Both the position numbers and the translations under genes were made by a program. From the NCBI RefSeq assembly GCF_021532655.1, contig NZ_JAKGAS010000012.1, positions 1 to 64,000 of the forward strand: 64,000 bases of DNA, given 5' to 3'. The notes below the pieces were generated by a model, which saw only the letters and a list, made by a program, of their open reading frames with translations, had not been told where the DNA came from and did not search any database. Source of the DNA: Paraglaciecola algarum. Its GTDB lineage: Bacteria; Pseudomonadota; Gammaproteobacteria; Enterobacterales; Alteromonadaceae. Of the stretch, positions 61,508-64,000 are shown piece after piece (the stretch's first letter is position 1; every line of letters begins with the position of its first letter).

Positions 61508-64000
61508 TTATAAGTTGTAGTTAATACCAAAGTAAATAGTACGCCCAAAGTATTGGATCGTACCGGTACGATTGGTTTGGCCAAAGTAAGACACGTTTGG
61601 TTCGTCGGTTAAGTTATCAACTGACATAACAGCCTGTAGGTTATCGTTATAGTTATACGACATCTGGGCTGAGATAATGGTTTCTTCATTAAAGTAAGCA
61701 GATTGGCTACTACCAATGGCAATTTGCTGGCTCAAATATGGTCCACGATGACGGGCACTAATACGCGCATTTAACTTTTCATCATAATCATAGAAAAGTG
61801 TGGCACTAAATACCCGATTAGATAAACCTTCAAGAGGAGCATCTTGGCCAGTTTCACCTGGTACAGCTGATAATTGGGTAATTTCACTGTCAGTGTATGA
61901 CCAGTTAACATTGGCACCTAACCCAGACCATGCACCTGGTAAAAAGGTGAAGGTCTGTGTGTAAGCCACTTCAATCCCGCGCATGTAGCCACCTTCGCCA
62001 TTGTTTTCAGCGTGAGTGTAATCACCGTCTTGGAATTGAATTGGTACACCGTTGGTATCAAATAACTGCGGAATATCGATACCTATTTGTGCTAAATCAA
62101 AATCTCTTTCAGTGATAGAGCTAACAAAGTTAGTAATATCTTTGTTCCACAGTGCTACCGTAATTGCACCGTCTGTATCAGTGAAATAATGCTCGTATGA
62201 TAAATCAATTTGATTAGCATAAAACGGACGCAAAAACGGGCTAGTATCACTATTATAATCTAAGAATAATCCACCTTCACGCTCATTCACACTCACACCA
62301 CCAGTAAGTGCTAAATCATTCATATCAGGTCGCGATAGAACTTTTGCTGCGGAAAACCTGAATAAGTCGCTTTGAGTAACTTCAAAAGTTAAGTTTAATG
62401 AAGGTAGATAGTCAGTGTAAGTGACACCATCAGTACCACGCACATAACCGTCATAAACTAGGCCGTTATCATCAGCGATAGGTTCACCATTACCTGGGCC
62501 TACATCTAACAATCCGGTACTTGATTGTTCTGTTTCAACCGCACGAACACCAAAATTACCACGTACTGGAATATTACCCACTTCAGCATCGATATTGGCT
62601 TGAATGTAGGCTGCAGTGACATTTTCCTCAATTACGTTATTTTGAGTTAACGTCCAGGCATTATTCCAATCTGTTTTAGGCGTTTTATCTACATTAGGGA
62701 TCCAACTATCTAAAATCTGATTCACATCCAACGCCAAATACTGTGGCATGTTGCCAAAGTCGCCACCTAAGGTAGAAGTGGTGACTTCTCCACTAGATAA
62801 CTGATAAGGTTGAAAACGTTCTGCTTCAATAATGTTACCATCGTCATCTTGTCCGTAAGTTATGTATTGACCGCTACGTGATGTTTGATCAGAAACACCA
62901 TATACAAAACGGCCACGCTCTAATGAATACTCTCGTTTAGATGAACGTATTCCACCTTCAATTGAACTAATAAACTCATTATCAAGGGCATATTTAAAGT
63001 CAATTTTGACTGCATCGGACGAATTAGATTCAATACGTGGATAAGCTTCAGCGGCGACAACCATCATATGGTTAATGTCAGTGAAATCTCGGTTGATGCT
63101 AACGGTTGGTGACTCAAGGCCATTTAGTTGGTATTGCACCACTAAATTATCGTCAATAATTGGCGTGTCTAAACTTGCATCTTCAAAGTAGGCTAAACGC
63201 ATAACTCTGTCTTTACTGTCTTCGTCACCTTCAGAATGGGCGATATCAACAACAACTGTTAATTCGTCATTCACGTCCCATTCGCCTTTTAAGCCCCAAG
63301 AAGATACTGAACTTTCTGTGGTAGCATCATCTGCTTGAGTTTGTACCCGAATTCCACCACGTTGTGAGGTTAGGGCTGGTGGAGCATCAACCATGTTGTT
63401 TGGGTCACGAGAAAAAGTACCACCAATTAGGGTATCTCCAGCCAATATAGGATTAGTTAATACTCCTGCGTTAGGGGCTAAACCTAGATTGGCTAAACGT
63501 ACACTACTTAAACCGTCAATACGTAAACCACGGTCAAATTTTTCTGAATCAAATTCTGAATGAAAACCATCAAATTGGAAACGTAAGTCGTCACGAGGAG
63601 CCCAGTTTAAAGCCACAACTAATGCTTCACGGCTATCTTCACCACCACGGTCGTGGAGTTCAAAGCCATCTGAGGCAAATAATTGTTTAGGTAATCCATC
63701 GTAAATACCGCCGTATTCGGCAGAATAAGAATTGTCGATGGGGGTCGCTCGATCGGGATCTTGATTGTATTCGTCGAATTGCAAGCTAATAAATTGGTTA
63801 GCAATTGTCGGCTGTTCCATCAAGGCAACACCAACCGAAACACCTACAGTGTCATCCATAAATTTGGCTTGATAAGAGGCAGTTAACCTTTTACCTAGGG
63901 TATCGAGGTATTCATTGTCAGCAACAGCATTATTCACATTGCCGTGGGCTGAAAAACGAAATTTTTGATCTTCGTCATTGTCTAAGGCGTTGGCCGTTTT
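61508..64000 (-). CDS. TonB-dependent receptor (5' end outside the window)
   Basis: At least 830 residues; the frame stays open to 64000, so plug and signal peptide lie beyond the edge. The visible part is a large outer-membrane barrel with FNLTFEVTQSDLFRFSAAKV-type strands (SRPDMNDLALTGGVSVNERE), ENNGEGGYMRGIEVAYTQTF, ISARHRGPYLSQQIAIGSSQ and a terminal IYFGINYNL. Style and length match the carbohydrate-uptake (CUT-locus) TonB receptors found next to tryptophan-halogenase-like genes, here the divergent-free downstream neighbour. A GTG at 63937 is internal and is not the start. Confidence 0.9.
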   Translation of the reverse strand, partial: KTANALDNDEDQKFRFSAHGNVNNAVADNEYLDTLGKRLTASYQAKFMDDTVGVSVGVALMEQPTIANQFISLQFDEYNQDPDRATPIDNSYSAEYGGIYDGLPKQLFASDGFELHDRGGEDSREALVVALNWAPRDDLRFQFDGFHSEFDSEKFDRGLRIDGLSSVRLANLGLAPNAGVLTNPILAGDTLIGGTFSRDPNNMVDAPPALTSQRGGIRVQTQADDATTESSVSSWGLKGEWDVNDELTVVVDIAHSEGDEDSKDRVMRLAYFEDASLDTPIIDDNLVVQYQLNGLESPTVSINRDFTDINHMMVVAAEAYPRIESNSSDAVKIDFKYALDNEFISSIEGGIRSSKREYSLERGRFVYGVSDQTSRSGQYITYGQDDDGNIIEAERFQPYQLSSGEVTTSTLGGDFGNMPQYLALDVNQILDSWIPNVDKTPKTDWNNAWTLTQNNVIEENVTAAYIQANIDAEVGNIPVRGNFGVRAVETEQSSTGLLDVGPGNGEPIADDNGLVYDGYVRGTDGVTYTDYLPSLNLTFEVTQSDLFRFSAAKVLSRPDMNDLALTGGVSVNEREGGLFLDYNSDTSPFLRPFYANQIDLSYEHYFTDTDGAITVALWNKDITNFVSSITERDFDLAQIGIDIPQLFDTNGVPIQFQDGDYTHAENNGEGGYMRGIEVAYTQTFTFLPGAWSGLGANVNWSYTDSEITQLSAVPGETGQDAPLEGLSNRVFSATLFYDYDEKLNARISARHRGPYLSQQIAIGSSQSAYFNEETIISAQMSYNYNDNLQAVMSVDNLTDEPNVSYFGQTNRTGTIQYFGRTIYFGINYNL

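Noticed and set aside
63937..63937. GTG start for the right-edge TonB receptor
   Set aside because: The frame is open through to base 64000 and the plug domain is missing, so this GTG is internal and the gene is truncated by the window.

Overview
The window is a chromosomal segment of a marine gammaproteobacterium, most like the Alteromonadales (Paraglaciecola/Glaciecola/Alteromonas group). This rests on low-to-moderate GC, the family mix (UbiK, RhlE, LysC, SelO, TonB receptors, PEP-CTERM and GlyGly-CTERM tails, YoeB/YefM) and gene-poor gaps packed with dispersed repeats. The genus is inference; no rRNA or tRNA gene was found.

Layout. 1-345: tandem structured repeat cut by the window edge. 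0.8-4.3 kb: chemoreceptor, ubiK, secreted beta-propeller-like protein. 4.9-26.4 kb: a Wzx/Wzy-type exopolysaccharide (EPS) locus. Its plus-strand half holds an outer-membrane barrel, Wza-like export protein, Wzc-like tyrosine kinase, CpsB-type phosphatase, nucleotidyltransferase-fold protein and pyruvyl transferase. Its minus-strand half holds the initiating WcaJ-type transferase, three GT4 glycosyltransferases, Wzy-like polymerase, sulfotransferase, another glycosyltransferase, Wzx flippase, nitroreductase and acyltransferase. Together they suggest an acidic (pyruvylated, sulfated and/or acylated) polysaccharide.

26.4-40 kb: a dispersed lasso-peptide (RiPP) system that is easy to miss. A 51-residue precursor at 28256-28411 has the full leader signature YxxPxLxxxGxxxxxTx followed by a Gly-first core with Asp8/Glu9. 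Nearby are an HprK-like kinase, an asparagine-synthetase-type cyclase, and an ABC transporter-PqqD/RRE-B2 protease operon. The precursor gene lies 12 bp behind a PEP-CTERM protein gene. The cyclase is separated from the B1/B2/D genes by about 6 kb holding repeats, a YoeB/YefM pair, two small EPS-type genes, an O-antigen-ligase-like protein, a 52-residue signal-peptide-bearing peptide, and a relic of a second cyclase 3' end that shares 36 identical bases with the intact gene.

40-51.5 kb: RRM protein, sulfotransferase, conserved 476-aa protein, ECF sigma with putative anti-sigma, TonB, BtuB-like receptor behind a cobalamin riboswitch, lysC, small proteins and a GGDEF-EAL protein. 51.8-64 kb: SelO, a PEP-CTERM protein, a vanadium-haloperoxidase-type PAP2 protein with a GlyGly-CTERM tail, RhlE helicase, an FG-GAP/UnbV lipoprotein, a flavin-dependent halogenase, and a TonB receptor running off the right edge.

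The long intergenic stretches (3.1-3.5, 4.4-4.7, 7.2-7.5, 9.9-10.9, 27.6-28.2, 31.3-32.4, 33.0-33.6 and 37.1-37.6 kb) are filled by a dispersed repeat family built on CACAGAG/CTCTGTG, with CCGGAAT and TAGNNNC modules. These produce spurious short reading frames that are not annotated.
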